From a virus: a DNA stretch of 46,278 nucleotides. How positions within the stretch are numbered: the stretch's first letter is position 1; each line of letters begins with the position of its first letter. Below are positions 8,309 through 16,567 of the stretch, piece by piece. The position numbers were made by a program, and so were the translations under genes. Under the pieces are notes generated by a model that was given only the letters and a program-made list of their open reading frames with translations, ran no database searches and was not told the origin of the DNA. Location of the stretch: the IMG/VR virus record IMGVR_UViG_3300001918_000028, positions 1-46,278 of that record; one strand, given 5' to 3'.

Positions 8309-8994
8309 CAGAGGGCCTCCTCCATGCGGACGGTGACGGCGGCGAAGGGCCCGGGCCGCGTCGGGTTGGCGGCCTCGTCGTCCGACACCAGGCGCATCGG
8401 GACGCTCGGCAGCGACAGGATCAGCGGCTCGCCCACCACCACCGCGGCGCGCAGCGGTGGCGCGATGGCGAGGGTGGCCGTGCCCGCGCCCGAGGCGGCG
8501 ATGGCGGCGGTGGCGATGTAGAGCCGTCCGCCCAAGCCGATGTAGTCGCCGGCGCCGACCGCCACCATGCTGGGCCACCAGCCCTGCGTGACGATCGACA
8601 GCGCTCCGCGCGGCGCGCCGGACGCCAGAGACGGATTGCCAGAGCCGACGACCATGCCCGTCCCATCTGTGAAGATGGTCGCGTCGGAGAAGCTGTACGG
8701 CCCGGTCGGCACATCGCCCTGGCTGCGCGGATCGCCGGTTCGGTATTCGCGCCGCCAATCCCAAATGCGCACCGTGTTGGCGGAACCGGCGAGTGCGGCC
8801 AGCAGCCCATCCATCACGCCGGCCTGCACGCGGCCTAGCGGCTCGAAGCTCGCCTCCGCCACCCAGCGCGCCCCCTCGCGCCGCAGCACCTGCGTTGCGC
8901 GGGTGACGGGCGAGACGAAACGCAGGGTGTTGTGCTGCAGGTAAAAGCTCAGCCGCGACGGGCGCAGCGTGGCGGGCCAAGCGTATTCCGTCAT
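8308..8994 (-). CDS. Distal tail / minor tail protein, unknown family
   Basis: A 228-aa protein starting MTEYAWPATL. The N-terminal half (RPSRLSFYLQHNTLRFVSP) and the central SGAPRGALSIVTQGWWPSM and GAGDYIGLGGRLYIAT segments are beta-rich. It lies 5 nt after the tape measure gene and one base before the 188-aa minor tail gene, where lambda encodes gpM-type proteins. It probably joins the tail tube to the tip. The role is inferred from position only. Confidence 0.68.
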   Translation of the reverse strand: MTEYAWPATLRPSRLSFYLQHNTLRFVSPVTRATQVLRREGARWVAEASFEPLGRVQAGVMDGLLAALAGSANTVRIWDWRREYRTGDPRSQGDVPTGPYSFSDATIFTDGTGMVVGSGNPSLASGAPRGALSIVTQGWWPSMVAVGAGDYIGLGGRLYIATAAIAASGAGTATLAIAPPLRAAVVVGEPLILSLPSVPMRLVSDDEAANPTRPGPFAAVTVRMEEAL

Positions 8995-8999
8995 TGGCC

Positions 9000-11156
9000 C
9001 TATCCCCGCACGATGGAGGTGGCGCTGCCGCCGCGGCGGATGGCGTCGAGCGTGGCCGCGCTGGCCTGCCGGACGATCTGCGCCGACAGCACGCGCAGTC
9101 GCGCCTCGACCCCGGCATCGGCGCCGCGCGCGTCGATGGTGATGCTCTGGTTGATCACTGGTCCGCCTGGCGCCATGCCATTGGGCAGCACGGTGCCGCT
9201 GCGGTTCGGCACGAACCATTCGGGGCCGCGCTCGCCCACGATGTAGGGCTGGCCGCCCGCTACCGGCCCGCCCTCGGCGCGGAACAACCCGCCCAGTGCC
9301 GAGCCCAGCCCCGAGAAGATCGAGCCGAAGTCGAAGCCGGCCAGGCTGGAGGTCACCGCCGTGCCGAGCGGCTCGGTGATGGTGCGGCGGACCACGATGC
9401 GGGCGATGTCCTGCAGGATGCCCTGCAGCACCTTCGAGAAACTCTCGCCCTTGATGATCGCGTCCTCAAAGGCCGAGGAGAAGGTCAGGCCGAGTTCCCG
9501 CGCCGTGTTGCTGGTGCGCTCGGTCGCCTGCTGGACGCGCTGCTGGCTGCGCTCCAACTCCTCCAGCGCGGCATTGGCTTCGCGGGAGACGGTCTCGTCC
9601 GGGATGGGGCGGCCGATGCGTTCGGAGCGTTCGACCAGCCGGCCGAGGGTTTCCAGGCGGCGGGTGTAGCGTTCCTGCGCGTTCTCGTTGTTCTGGATTA
9701 GCCGCTCGCGCTCGCGGATGATGTCGTTGATCTCGCGCTCGGCCTCGCGGTCCGGGCGCGGGATGGCGGCCACGCGGCGGGTGGTTCCCTCGATGCGGCG
9801 CAGCGCCTCGTCACGCTCGCGCAGCGCCAGGGTTTCGAGGCGCGTGCGATCGGCGGCGGTGATGCCGCCGGCGGCCTCGGCCTCACGCAGGCGGCGGACG
9901 CGGTCGTCGTACTCGCTGTTGATCCGGAAGCGATCGTCGAGCGCCTTGCGCAGTTCCTCGGCATCGGCGGCGGTGCGGCGGCGACGCGCCTCTGCGGCCT
10001 GGGCAGCGGCGCTCTCCTGCTCGGTGCGCTGGCGCTCGCCGGCCGCCGCCTCCCCGCGGGTGATCTCCTCCTGCAGTTCGGCATACTGGCGGCGGAGTTC
10101 CTCCAGCCGGGCAGCGCGATCCACGCCCGCCTGCTGCTGGGCGGTGCCGACCAGGCCGCCGCGGATCGAGCCGCGGCGGGGCTGCGAGCGGAGGCTGTCA
10201 CGGCCGTCGCTCTCCGCCTCGAGGCGGGCGATCTGGGCGCGCAGCGCCTCGGCCTGGGCGCGGCGGTCGGCCTCCTGCTCGCTGGGCAGCAGCAGGCCGG
10301 AGCCGCGGCGCACCCCGTCCAGCACGCGGGCGGCGCCGGAGAGCGCGCGGGCCAGCGCGTTGGACAGGCCGATCGCCTGGTCGAGCCGGGCCAGGAACTG
10401 GTCGGCGGCAGCCGTCAGCTGTCCGAAGGCGCGGCCGACCGAAAGCGGCGCGCGCTCGAACTCGCCGTTCAGCCGCTCGACCGCGCGCAGCAGAGCGGGG
10501 AACACCGTGTCGGCGGTGAGCTTGCCCTCGGAGCCGAGCTTGCGGAGCTCGCCGATGGAGACGCCGAGCTCGCGCGCCAGCGCCTGCGCCAGGGTCGGCA
10601 GGCCTTCGAGGATGGAGCGCAGCTCGTCGCCCTGCAGGGTGCCCGAGGCCAGCGCCTGCGCCAGCTGCTGGGTGGAGGAGGCGATCTCCTGCTGCGAGGC
10701 GCCCGACGCGATGGCGATGCGCTGCAGGCCGCCGACCAGGGTGGCGACCTGGTCGGAGGTGGCGCCGATCTCGCGCGCCGCGATCGAGAAGCGCGCGAAG
10801 GCGTCCACGCTCTCGCGGACGGCGACGCCGGTCTGCAAGCTGTCGCGATACAGCCGGTCGTAGATCTCGCCGGCACGCTCGACCGAACCCAGGGCGGTAT
10901 TCAGCCGGCCCATCGACTGGGTGAGCGCGTCGCCGGCCACGACCACGGCGCGCAGTCCGGCGGCAAGGCCGGCGATCTGCACGCCACGGACCGCGACATC
11001 CAGCAGGTCCAGCGCGCGGGAGGCGCGGTCGGCACCGCCCTGGATGCGCTCCAGGCTGCGGCTCCCGGTCTCGCCGACCTCGCGCAGCTCCTGCTTGACC
11101 CGGGCGGCGTCGTCCAGCGACAGCCGGACCGAGACGCGGCGGGTGGCGTCAGCCAT
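9000..11156 (-). CDS. Tail tape measure protein
   Basis: A 718-aa protein. The N-terminal tape-measure domain (about residues 55-260) contains TGVAVRESVDAFARFSIA and GGLQRIAIASGASQQEIAS. A long Arg/Glu/Ala-rich coiled-coil region (~290-590) follows, and the Gly-rich C-terminal end contains GLGSALGGLFRAEGGPV and FVPNRSGTVLPNG, typical of this family. It sets tail length and is ejected during infection. It starts 29 nt after the stop of the frameshifted chaperone extension. For phages of this kind the length predicts a medium tail of about 100 nm (rule-of-thumb inference). Confidence 0.92.
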   Translation of the reverse strand: MADATRRVSVRLSLDDAARVKQELREVGETGSRSLERIQGGADRASRALDLLDVAVRGVQIAGLAAGLRAVVVAGDALTQSMGRLNTALGSVERAGEIYDRLYRDSLQTGVAVRESVDAFARFSIAAREIGATSDQVATLVGGLQRIAIASGASQQEIASSTQQLAQALASGTLQGDELRSILEGLPTLAQALARELGVSIGELRKLGSEGKLTADTVFPALLRAVERLNGEFERAPLSVGRAFGQLTAAADQFLARLDQAIGLSNALARALSGAARVLDGVRRGSGLLLPSEQEADRRAQAEALRAQIARLEAESDGRDSLRSQPRRGSIRGGLVGTAQQQAGVDRAARLEELRRQYAELQEEITRGEAAAGERQRTEQESAAAQAAEARRRRTAADAEELRKALDDRFRINSEYDDRVRRLREAEAAGGITAADRTRLETLALRERDEALRRIEGTTRRVAAIPRPDREAEREINDIIRERERLIQNNENAQERYTRRLETLGRLVERSERIGRPIPDETVSREANAALEELERSQQRVQQATERTSNTARELGLTFSSAFEDAIIKGESFSKVLQGILQDIARIVVRRTITEPLGTAVTSSLAGFDFGSIFSGLGSALGGLFRAEGGPVAGGQPYIVGERGPEWFVPNRSGTVLPNGMAPGGPVINQSITIDARGADAGVEARLRVLSAQIVRQASAATLDAIRRGGSATSIVRG

Positions 11157-11185
11157 GCGTCACGCCTCCTGCGTCGGTGGGGTGG

Positions 11186-11509
11186 TCAGGGTCCGGGGGG
11201 ATCGGTGCGGCGCGCGGCGCTGCCGGCGGCGAGGCCCATGCGCATGGCTAGGAGCAACTCGGCGGCGGCCCAGCCGGAGGCGCCCATCTCGCGCGCGGTG
11301 GCGAGCGCGGCCGGCATGTCGAGGTCGAGACCGGCCATGGTCGCCGTGGCGCAGGTGGTGCCGGCGGCCCAGGCTGCGGCGCCCTCGACGCTGGCGGGTG
11401 CGTTGGCGGCGTAGGGGCAGGCGAGGCCGCAGTCGCGATCGAGGGCGGCGCAGCCGCGGCAGTAATCAGGGCCCTGGCCGAAATGCCATTCGGCCCGGGC
11501 CCTTAGCCG
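11186..11509 (-). CDS. Tail assembly chaperone frameshift extension (gpT-like part of GT)
   Basis: A reading frame with no start codon of its own near the junction. It is read by a minus-one shift at GGGAAAC (11509-11515) from the upstream chaperone. The fusion would be 231 aa: 124 residues from gene G, then RLRARAEWHFGQ and onward for 107 residues. The extension has a four-Cys cluster (YCRGCAALDRDCGLACPY), perhaps metal-binding, and an Ala-rich helical C terminus. In lambda, GT binds the tape measure and recruits tail tube subunits. The extension ends 29 nt before the tape measure start, as expected. Confidence 0.85.
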   Translation of the reverse strand, partial: RLRARAEWHFGQGPDYCRGCAALDRDCGLACPYAANAPASVEGAAAWAAGTTCATATMAGLDLDMPAALATAREMGASGWAAAELLLAMRMGLAAGSAARRTDPPGP

Positions 11510-11515
11510 TTTCCC
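11469..11515 (-). promoter_or_regulatory. Programmed -1 ribosomal frameshift signal
   Basis: On the minus strand, slippery heptamer G GGA AAC (11515-11509) is read in frame as GAG-GGA-AAC. A 6-nt spacer GGCTAA holds the zero-frame stop. The stem arms GGGCCCGGGCCGAA (11502-11489) and TTCGGCCAGGGCCC (11482-11469) pair over 14 positions with one mismatch around a 6-nt loop. The minus-one frame is open for 107 further codons. Confidence 0.88.
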
Positions 11516-11880
11516 TCCAGGGCCACGGCGGCGACCTGGCCTGTGGCGCGATCCCAGAAGGCGGCGGCCATCTCGTCCATGTCCATCAGGCGTTCGACGG
11601 CTTCGGGGGAGAGCGGAAGCGGCTTGCCGGCGGCGTCGCCCACACCTTCCCAAGCGGTGACGGCGTGGCGGGCGAGCGCCTTGACTAGGAACGCGAAGGC
11701 GAGACCGCGGGCCATGTCGGGGTCCAGGTCCGCCTCCGCGGCTCGCAGCGCGCCAAGGCGACGGGCCGAGCCGGCCTGGGCGGCGGCCATGACGGCGGTT
11801 GTGACGGGGCGGATTTCCACGCGGACACCGCGCGGCAGGTCAAGCCAGTACGGCTCGACCGGGAGGTCGAGGGTGAGCAT
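11503..11880 (-). CDS. Tail assembly chaperone G
   Basis: A 125-aa protein from ATG 11880 (GGAG 8 nt upstream), starting MLTLDLPVEPYWLDLP. Mostly alpha-helical, with MDMDEMAAAFWDRATG near the C terminus. It lies before the tape measure gene, and its 3' end contains the frameshift signal. Zero-frame termination at TAA 11503-11505 gives the short form, as with lambda gpG. The tail tube gene that normally precedes it directly lies 1.9 kb away because the DUF262 cassette has been inserted. Confidence 0.83.
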   Translation of the reverse strand: MLTLDLPVEPYWLDLPRGVRVEIRPVTTAVMAAAQAGSARRLGALRAAEADLDPDMARGLAFAFLVKALARHAVTAWEGVGDAAGKPLPLSPEAVERLMDMDEMAAAFWDRATGQVAAVALEGNG

Positions 11881-12074
11881 ATTCGGGTCTCCGAACGGTG
11901 GGTTGCGAGAAGAGAGCGCCTCGCGGCGCGCGGAACGGCACGACAAGCCGGCTACGGCTTCGCCCCTGACGGTCGGCTGCGGAGAAATGGCGAGGTTCGA
12001 CTGGCGAAACGCTGAGCGATCCGGCAGCTTCGCGCATCGCAGCCAAAAACCGAACTGTAATCGAGTCCTGTCGA

Positions 12075-13706
12075 ATGGAAGCAGCTGAACGCACGCTTGG
12101 TCAGGTTCTCACCGACCAGATCCGGTATGAGATCCCGCCCTACCAGCGTCCCTACTCTTGGGAGGCCGGCAACGTCGAGCAATTGCTGGATGACGTATGG
12201 GAAGCCTTCCAGGCGAAGGACGAAGAGTACTTCATCAGTTCGCTGATCACGATCGAGAAGAAAAGGGCGGAGCGCTACGAGGTAGTGGACGGCCAGCAGC
12301 GCCTTACAACGCTGAATCTAATTTTCGCGCGCCTCCGCGATGCACTGGATGAGCCAGCGCGGTCGGCTCTTGGCGCAGTCGTGCTGCCGAAGAACGTGCT
12401 GACGGGCGAGGAAGAGGCGCCCCGACTGACCCTACGCGCCAAGGATCAGCCCTTCTTTCGCCGACACGTTCTCGCTGCGATCCCTCTGACCGAGGCAATC
12501 CGCAGAGAAATCGCCAAAGACCAGGACGCGCCCAAGCGTCGCCTCATCGAGAATCTGGAGGTGATTGACGCGTTCCTGGCCGGCAAAAATCAGCAAGCGC
12601 TGAGGCTATTCGCCAACTTCCTGCTGAAGAGCGTCTACGTCGTGTTCGTGACGACCACCTCCCTGCAATCCGCCCATAGGCTCTTCAACGTCCTGAACGC
12701 ACGTGGCGTGCCGCTCTCGAACGCCGACCTCATCAAGAACATGCTGTTCGGAAAGCTTACCGGGAGCGTCGACCGAAGCGCGGAACTCGATGAACGGTGG
12801 CTTGAGCTCGAAGAGACGATTGGGATCGAGCGTATGGACCAGTTCCTCGGCCACCATCGGACTGCGGTGACGGCAGCAAAAGCCCGGAAGACGCTGCAAG
12901 AAGAATACCACCCTCTCATCGCGGCAAGCTCCTCGCCATTCGAGTTTTTGGATGTGGTAACAACCTCGGCGCGGAACTACGTGCGAATCCAGCAGAATGA
13001 GTTCGATGGTGCTACTGCCCGCCGATCGCTGCGGTCACTTCACCGAGTTGAATTCGAAGAATGGGTGCCGCCGCTCCTGGCGTTTCTCAACGCCCCGGTG
13101 CCGGCCATGCAGGAGGGTGAGTTCATCGCCTTGCTGGAAAAAATCACGTATCAAAACTGGGTGCGGCGCCTCGCCTTTACAGCGCGGTTGACGGTCTACT
13201 TTCAGCTCATCAGCGCGCTGCGCACCGGAGCCCCCGCCGAGCAGGTACAAGCGATTTTCCAACAGAACGGCCGCGATGATGAGTTCCGGACACTGCTGGA
13301 CGGTGAGGTTTACGGGAAGCCGTTTGCGCAGGCACTGCTGCTGCGCATTGAGGAGGCGGACCAGGATGAGTCCGTCACCAAGGATTATGGGGGCAAGATC
13401 ACCATCGAGCATGTGCTGCCGCAGGCGCTGAAGGACGCTTACTGGCGCGAGCGCTTCTCGGACGACGCGCATCGGCAGTTCGTGCATCGGCTGGGAAACC
13501 TCGCCCTCCTCGCCGGAACAAAGAATTACCGATCCCAGTATTTCGCGTTCGACCGCAAAAAGGCGATCTATAAGGAGCGGAACAACAAGGTTTCGTTTGA
13601 TACGACCAAGCGAATTCTCGACGAACCCGAGTGGGGTGCCGACGCGATCGCCACAAGGCAGCAGGCCATGATGGAGAGCGCTCTGCGTCTCTGGAGTCTT
13701 GGCTGA
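12075..13706 (+). CDS. DUF262/DUF1524 (GmrSD-like) nuclease, probable phage defence
   Basis: A 543-aa protein. The N-terminal DUF262 (ParB/Srx-fold) domain has IPPYQRPYSWE (20-30) and the hallmark VVDGQQRLTTL (~70). The C-terminal DUF1524 HNH-type nuclease region has ITIEHVLPQ (His-x-x-Pro) and RLGNLALLAGTKNYRSQ near residue 460. GmrS and GmrD domains fused in one chain form type IV restriction enzymes that use NTP to cut modified phage DNA. Related proteins act in other defence systems. It runs against the tail operon between tail tube and chaperone genes and has lower GC, both signs of inserted cargo. ATG 12075 gives the conserved N terminus, although the RBS is weak. Confidence 0.87.
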   Translation: MEAAERTLGQVLTDQIRYEIPPYQRPYSWEAGNVEQLLDDVWEAFQAKDEEYFISSLITIEKKRAERYEVVDGQQRLTTLNLIFARLRDALDEPARSALGAVVLPKNVLTGEEEAPRLTLRAKDQPFFRRHVLAAIPLTEAIRREIAKDQDAPKRRLIENLEVIDAFLAGKNQQALRLFANFLLKSVYVVFVTTTSLQSAHRLFNVLNARGVPLSNADLIKNMLFGKLTGSVDRSAELDERWLELEETIGIERMDQFLGHHRTAVTAAKARKTLQEEYHPLIAASSSPFEFLDVVTTSARNYVRIQQNEFDGATARRSLRSLHRVEFEEWVPPLLAFLNAPVPAMQEGEFIALLEKITYQNWVRRLAFTARLTVYFQLISALRTGAPAEQVQAIFQQNGRDDEFRTLLDGEVYGKPFAQALLLRIEEADQDESVTKDYGGKITIEHVLPQALKDAYWRERFSDDAHRQFVHRLGNLALLAGTKNYRSQYFAFDRKKAIYKERNNKVSFDTTKRILDEPEWGADAIATRQQAMMESALRLWSLG

Positions 13707-13801
13707 CGAGTTCGTCCACCACGCGCGAGGCCCTGCACGAGTCTTCATGCCGGCTCGTTATCAGAACGACGGCTCGACCACGCTTCCTCGTGTTCTGTCG
13801 C

Positions 13802-14755
13802 TTACGCGTACTCCGTCCCTGCCTGCTGGTTCCGCAGCACCGCCGTCATCATCCGCGTCGCCGTCGCGTTGAAGGCGGCCCTGAAGTCGAAGCTGGCCTC
13901 CACTCCGGCTGGCCCCTCGATCGGCGTCTTGGCCAGCGCGAGATAGACCTCGTGCAGTGTGATGGTCAGGCTGCGGTTGGCGTCGATGGTGAAGGCCAGG
14001 GCGAATTCCGCCGAGGTGCCGGCCTGCGCCTGCGCCAGCAGCGTCGTGTTTTCGAAGCGCACCGTGATCTGGCCGGTGCAGCGGGCGATGCCTGGATCCA
14101 CGCCCTCGACCCGGCGATCGGCGCGGATGGTGCGCACCGCCTCCATCCCGTTGGCATAGGTGAGCCGCGCGCCGGTGACCTGCGCCAGGGCCACGCTGCT
14201 GCGCGTAATGCTGCCCTGTGCCTTGTTGAATGCCGTGTAGGCGGCGCTGGTCGGCGTGCCGCCTGACGTGGCGCCTGTGCGCACCGAGCCCTGACCCATG
14301 AGCCCGAAGGTCGCCGTCGCCGCGCCGGTCGGTGTGAAGTCCATTTCCAGCGTGTCGGCGCGCACGCCTGTGCAGACGTCGAAGCTTGGCACGTCAGGAT
14401 AGCCGATCTCCATCGCGTTGCTCGGCAGCGCGACCGCGCCCGAGCCGAAGGTATGGATGAAGTTGGTGGTGCCCGTGGTGGTGGGCGCGCCCAGCAGCAG
14501 CCGCAGCCAGTGGCCGATGTTGATCAGGTCGACCGGTACCACCGCCTGGCCGGCAACCGTCACCGTGTCGAGGAAGGGCGCTGCCGGATCGCGGTTGCTG
14601 CCCACGCCGATGACATCGGCATCCAGCAGCGGCTGCTCCGCGCCGAGGTCGCAGGAGAGGAACGGCATGCGCCGCCAGTTGCTGCCGGGGGCGGTGCCGT
14701 AGGTGGTCTCGGGCAGCATTAGCAGGCGGCAATTCGCGCCGATGGCACGGGGCAT
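13802..14755 (-). CDS. Major tail tube protein
   Basis: A 317-aa protein starting MPRAIGANCRLLMLPETTYG. The N terminus plus the central NAMEIGYPDVPSFDVCTGV region and alternating Thr/Ala/Gly beta-rich sequence match phage tail tube proteins of alphaproteobacterial siphoviruses. It follows the tail terminator gene by 21 nt. In the ancestral operon it would directly precede the chaperone G gene; here the DUF262 gene intervenes. The C-terminal half is Ig-like in composition. Confidence 0.8.
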   Translation of the reverse strand: MPRAIGANCRLLMLPETTYGTAPGSNWRRMPFLSCDLGAEQPLLDADVIGVGSNRDPAAPFLDTVTVAGQAVVPVDLINIGHWLRLLLGAPTTTGTTNFIHTFGSGAVALPSNAMEIGYPDVPSFDVCTGVRADTLEMDFTPTGAATATFGLMGQGSVRTGATSGGTPTSAAYTAFNKAQGSITRSSVALAQVTGARLTYANGMEAVRTIRADRRVEGVDPGIARCTGQITVRFENTTLLAQAQAGTSAEFALAFTIDANRSLTITLHEVYLALAKTPIEGPAGVEASFDFRAAFNATATRMMTAVLRNQQAGTEYA

Positions 14756-14776
14756 GGGCTTTCTCCTGGAGAGGGA

Positions 14777-15223
14777 TCAGGCCAGCGGCGAGCCGGCGAC
14801 GGTGAACCAGAGGGTGACGGGGATGGCGGCGGCACGGGCTGCGGCAGCGCCCTCGAACTCGACATCCTCGAAGTTGGCACTGCCGGGCTGCGCCCATTCC
14901 ACCGCCCCACCGAGGGTGCGGTTGGCGGTGATCGCGGTGCCGATGTCCACCAGCAGCGCGTCGAGCAGCGTGTTGCGTGCGGCGGGCGTGGCGCCGGCGA
15001 CAGTGATCTCGATCTCGGCGCGATGCTCGACCTGCCAGGCGAGTGGCGAGAGGATCGGCGTTTCCTCGACGCTCTCGCCGTCACGGACCAAGACGAGCCC
15101 GCCGGCGGGGATGCGCTGCGGGATGGTCTCGCCGCGCAGCACGATCGGCGCCGGGTTCCGAACGGCGAGCGCCGTGACCAGCCGGCTGTGCAGCGCGGCG
15201 ATGGCGGTCTCGCGCGCGCTCAC
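14777..15223 (-). CDS. Tail terminator-like protein (often labelled acyl-CoA transferase)
   Basis: A 148-aa protein starting MSARETAIAALHSRLVTAL. The pattern of an N-terminal helix, a central beta-sheet (PAGGLVLVRDGESVEET) and the C-terminal AAAIPVTLWFTVAGSPLA fits the gpU-like tail terminator family. Database labels calling such proteins acyl-CoA transferases have no support in the sequence. ATG 15223 overlaps the stop of the DUF6441 gene by 4 nt (ATGA). It caps the growing tail tube and forms the tail side of the head-tail joint. Confidence 0.75.
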   Translation of the reverse strand: MSARETAIAALHSRLVTALAVRNPAPIVLRGETIPQRIPAGGLVLVRDGESVEETPILSPLAWQVEHRAEIEITVAGATPAARNTLLDALLVDIGTAITANRTLGGAVEWAQPGSANFEDVEFEGAAAARAAAIPVTLWFTVAGSPLA

Positions 15224-15945
15224 GCTGACCTCCCGCTCTCGCGCTCCCAGGTCGCCACGAAGCGCCCTGGCAGCCGGCGCAGCCCACGCTCAGCCGCACC
15301 CCGCACGTCGAGCCGCTTGGCCAGCTTCACCTGGGACAGCAGGAGGAACATCGGCACCATCCCCTGTTCCAGCAGGCCGCGCGCCCAGGCCTCGCGGCCT
15401 TTGCGGTTGGCCGTGCCAACTTCTGTCACGCCGCCCGCCACCAGCCGCGTTCGGCGACGCCGCCCGGTCTGCTCTCCCTGCCGCAACGGCAGGCACCAGA
15501 CAAAGCCGCGCCCAGACTTGAAGGGGCGCAGGAAGCCCTGGCCGGAGGCGACCATCTGCGCCGCCGTAACCCGCATGCCCTTCTCGCCGCGGCCCCGGCG
15601 CCCACGCGCTGCGTTGAACCCGGTCGGGATGGCGAGGAACTTCCCGCCACCCTTGGCGTGGATCAGCGCTCCGCGCTCAAAGGCGTCGATGACGTTCGGC
15701 ACCTTGGTGAAGACCAGCCCGGCCGGTCGCAGCGACTGCCCGGACCGCGGGAAGATCATCGACCGCCAGGCATTGGCGATGCCGCGCGCGTTGCCCGAGA
15801 AGGCCGTCGTCACCTGGCGGCGCAGCTCGGCCTTCACCTGCTCGGTCTCGGCACGGATCGCCGTCATGGCCGCGCGCTCGCCCGCCCGCACCTCGTCCAC
15901 CAGCACCTTGCGCAGGTCGCCGACGATGGCGGCACCGAGGCGCAT
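15220..15945 (-). CDS. DUF6441 family head-tail protein
   Basis: A 241-aa basic protein starting MRLGAAIVGDLRKVLVDEV, with an N-terminal amphipathic helix region to ~60, then SMIFPRSGQSLRPAGLVF and KFLAIPTGFNAARGRRGRG, and a C-terminal KLAKRLDVRGAAERGL helix. DUF6441 proteins lie between head and tail genes in siphovirus-type prophages and probably correspond to neck or tail-completion proteins of the HK97 gp10/lambda Z type. The exact role is inferred from position. Confidence 0.75.
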   Translation of the reverse strand: MRLGAAIVGDLRKVLVDEVRAGERAAMTAIRAETEQVKAELRRQVTTAFSGNARGIANAWRSMIFPRSGQSLRPAGLVFTKVPNVIDAFERGALIHAKGGGKFLAIPTGFNAARGRRGRGEKGMRVTAAQMVASGQGFLRPFKSGRGFVWCLPLRQGEQTGRRRRTRLVAGGVTEVGTANRKGREAWARGLLEQGMVPMFLLLSQVKLAKRLDVRGAAERGLRRLPGRFVATWERESGRSA

Positions 15946-15948
15946 GGA

Positions 15949-16248
15949 TCAGCGCCCGCCGAATTTGCGGCTGAGGATCCGAAGCAGCAGGTCATGCAGC
16001 GCGGCATAGCCGAGCGTCCCGGCCAGCCACGCAACCGCGAAGAGCCACCAGCCATCGAGCTCGAAGGCATGGGCGATGAGCCAGGCGCCGGTGCCGAGGC
16101 TGCCGCCGGCCAGCGCGTGCAGCAGATAGGCACGGGTCAGCAGCGGCCGGTCGGCCGAGGAGAAGCGCGCCATCGCCCCGAGCGCACCCAGGGCACCGGC
16201 GAGCAATGCCTCACCGATGATGCTGCCGATGCGCTCAGGGTCGATCAT
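15949..16248 (-). CDS. Small membrane protein, holin candidate
   Basis: A 99-aa protein with three predicted membrane segments (about residues 12-28, 42-62 and 66-88), a charged loop DRPLLTR and a basic C terminus (LSRKFGGR). Size, topology and closeness to the endolysin-like gene suggest a holin that permeabilises the inner membrane. It lies inside the morphogenesis operon, 3 nt before DUF6441. It could instead be a membrane protein of unknown function. Confidence 0.6.
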   Translation of the reverse strand: MIDPERIGSIIGEALLAGALGALGAMARFSSADRPLLTRAYLLHALAGGSLGTGAWLIAHAFELDGWWLFAVAWLAGTLGYAALHDLLLRILSRKFGGR

Positions 16249-16258
16249 GTCGGTGCTC

Positions 16259-16567
16259 CTATCGGCGGCAGAAGACGCGCCAGGCGATGCCGGCGGCGTC
16301 TCGCTCGGCGTGCTGGACGTTCAGCGTGTCGGCGCCGAGGGTGAAGGTGTCGTCCGCCTCGACCGCGGGCAGCACGGCGATGGCGACGGTCAGGACGTCC
16401 GAGGCCTGGATGACGCTGGTGCCGAAGGCGTCGCCGAGACGGTCCGGCGCCGAGCGGACCACGCGGAGCAGGACCGGAACCCCGGTCCCACCCGCGCGAT
16501 AGCTCGCATCCGCACCAATGTTCGAATCCGCGGCCAGCGCGTCCATGGCCGCGGCGAATGCGCTCAC
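16259..16567 (-). CDS. Head-tail joining protein, small
   Basis: A 102-aa protein. GTG 16567 overlaps the upstream stop as GTGA; the first ATG (16546) would give 95 aa. It has a beta-rich sequence with ADTFGTSV-type loops, and the C-terminal GADTLNVQHAERDAAGIAWRV resembles gpFII-like or stopper proteins that join the filled head to the tail. The assignment rests on size, predicted beta-barrel pattern and position. Confidence 0.6.
   Translation of the reverse strand: MSAFAAAMDALAADSNIGADASYRAGGTGVPVLLRVVRSAPDRLGDAFGTSVIQASDVLTVAIAVLPAVEADDTFTLGADTLNVQHAERDAAGIAWRVFCRR

Noticed and set aside
13707-13801. Bidirectional terminator between DUF262 and the tail tube gene
   Set aside because: Only weak 4-5 bp dyads and no U-run on either strand.
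14777-15223. Acyl-CoA transferase
   Set aside because: A label common in databases for this phage family; the sequence has no such motif, and position fits a tail terminator.
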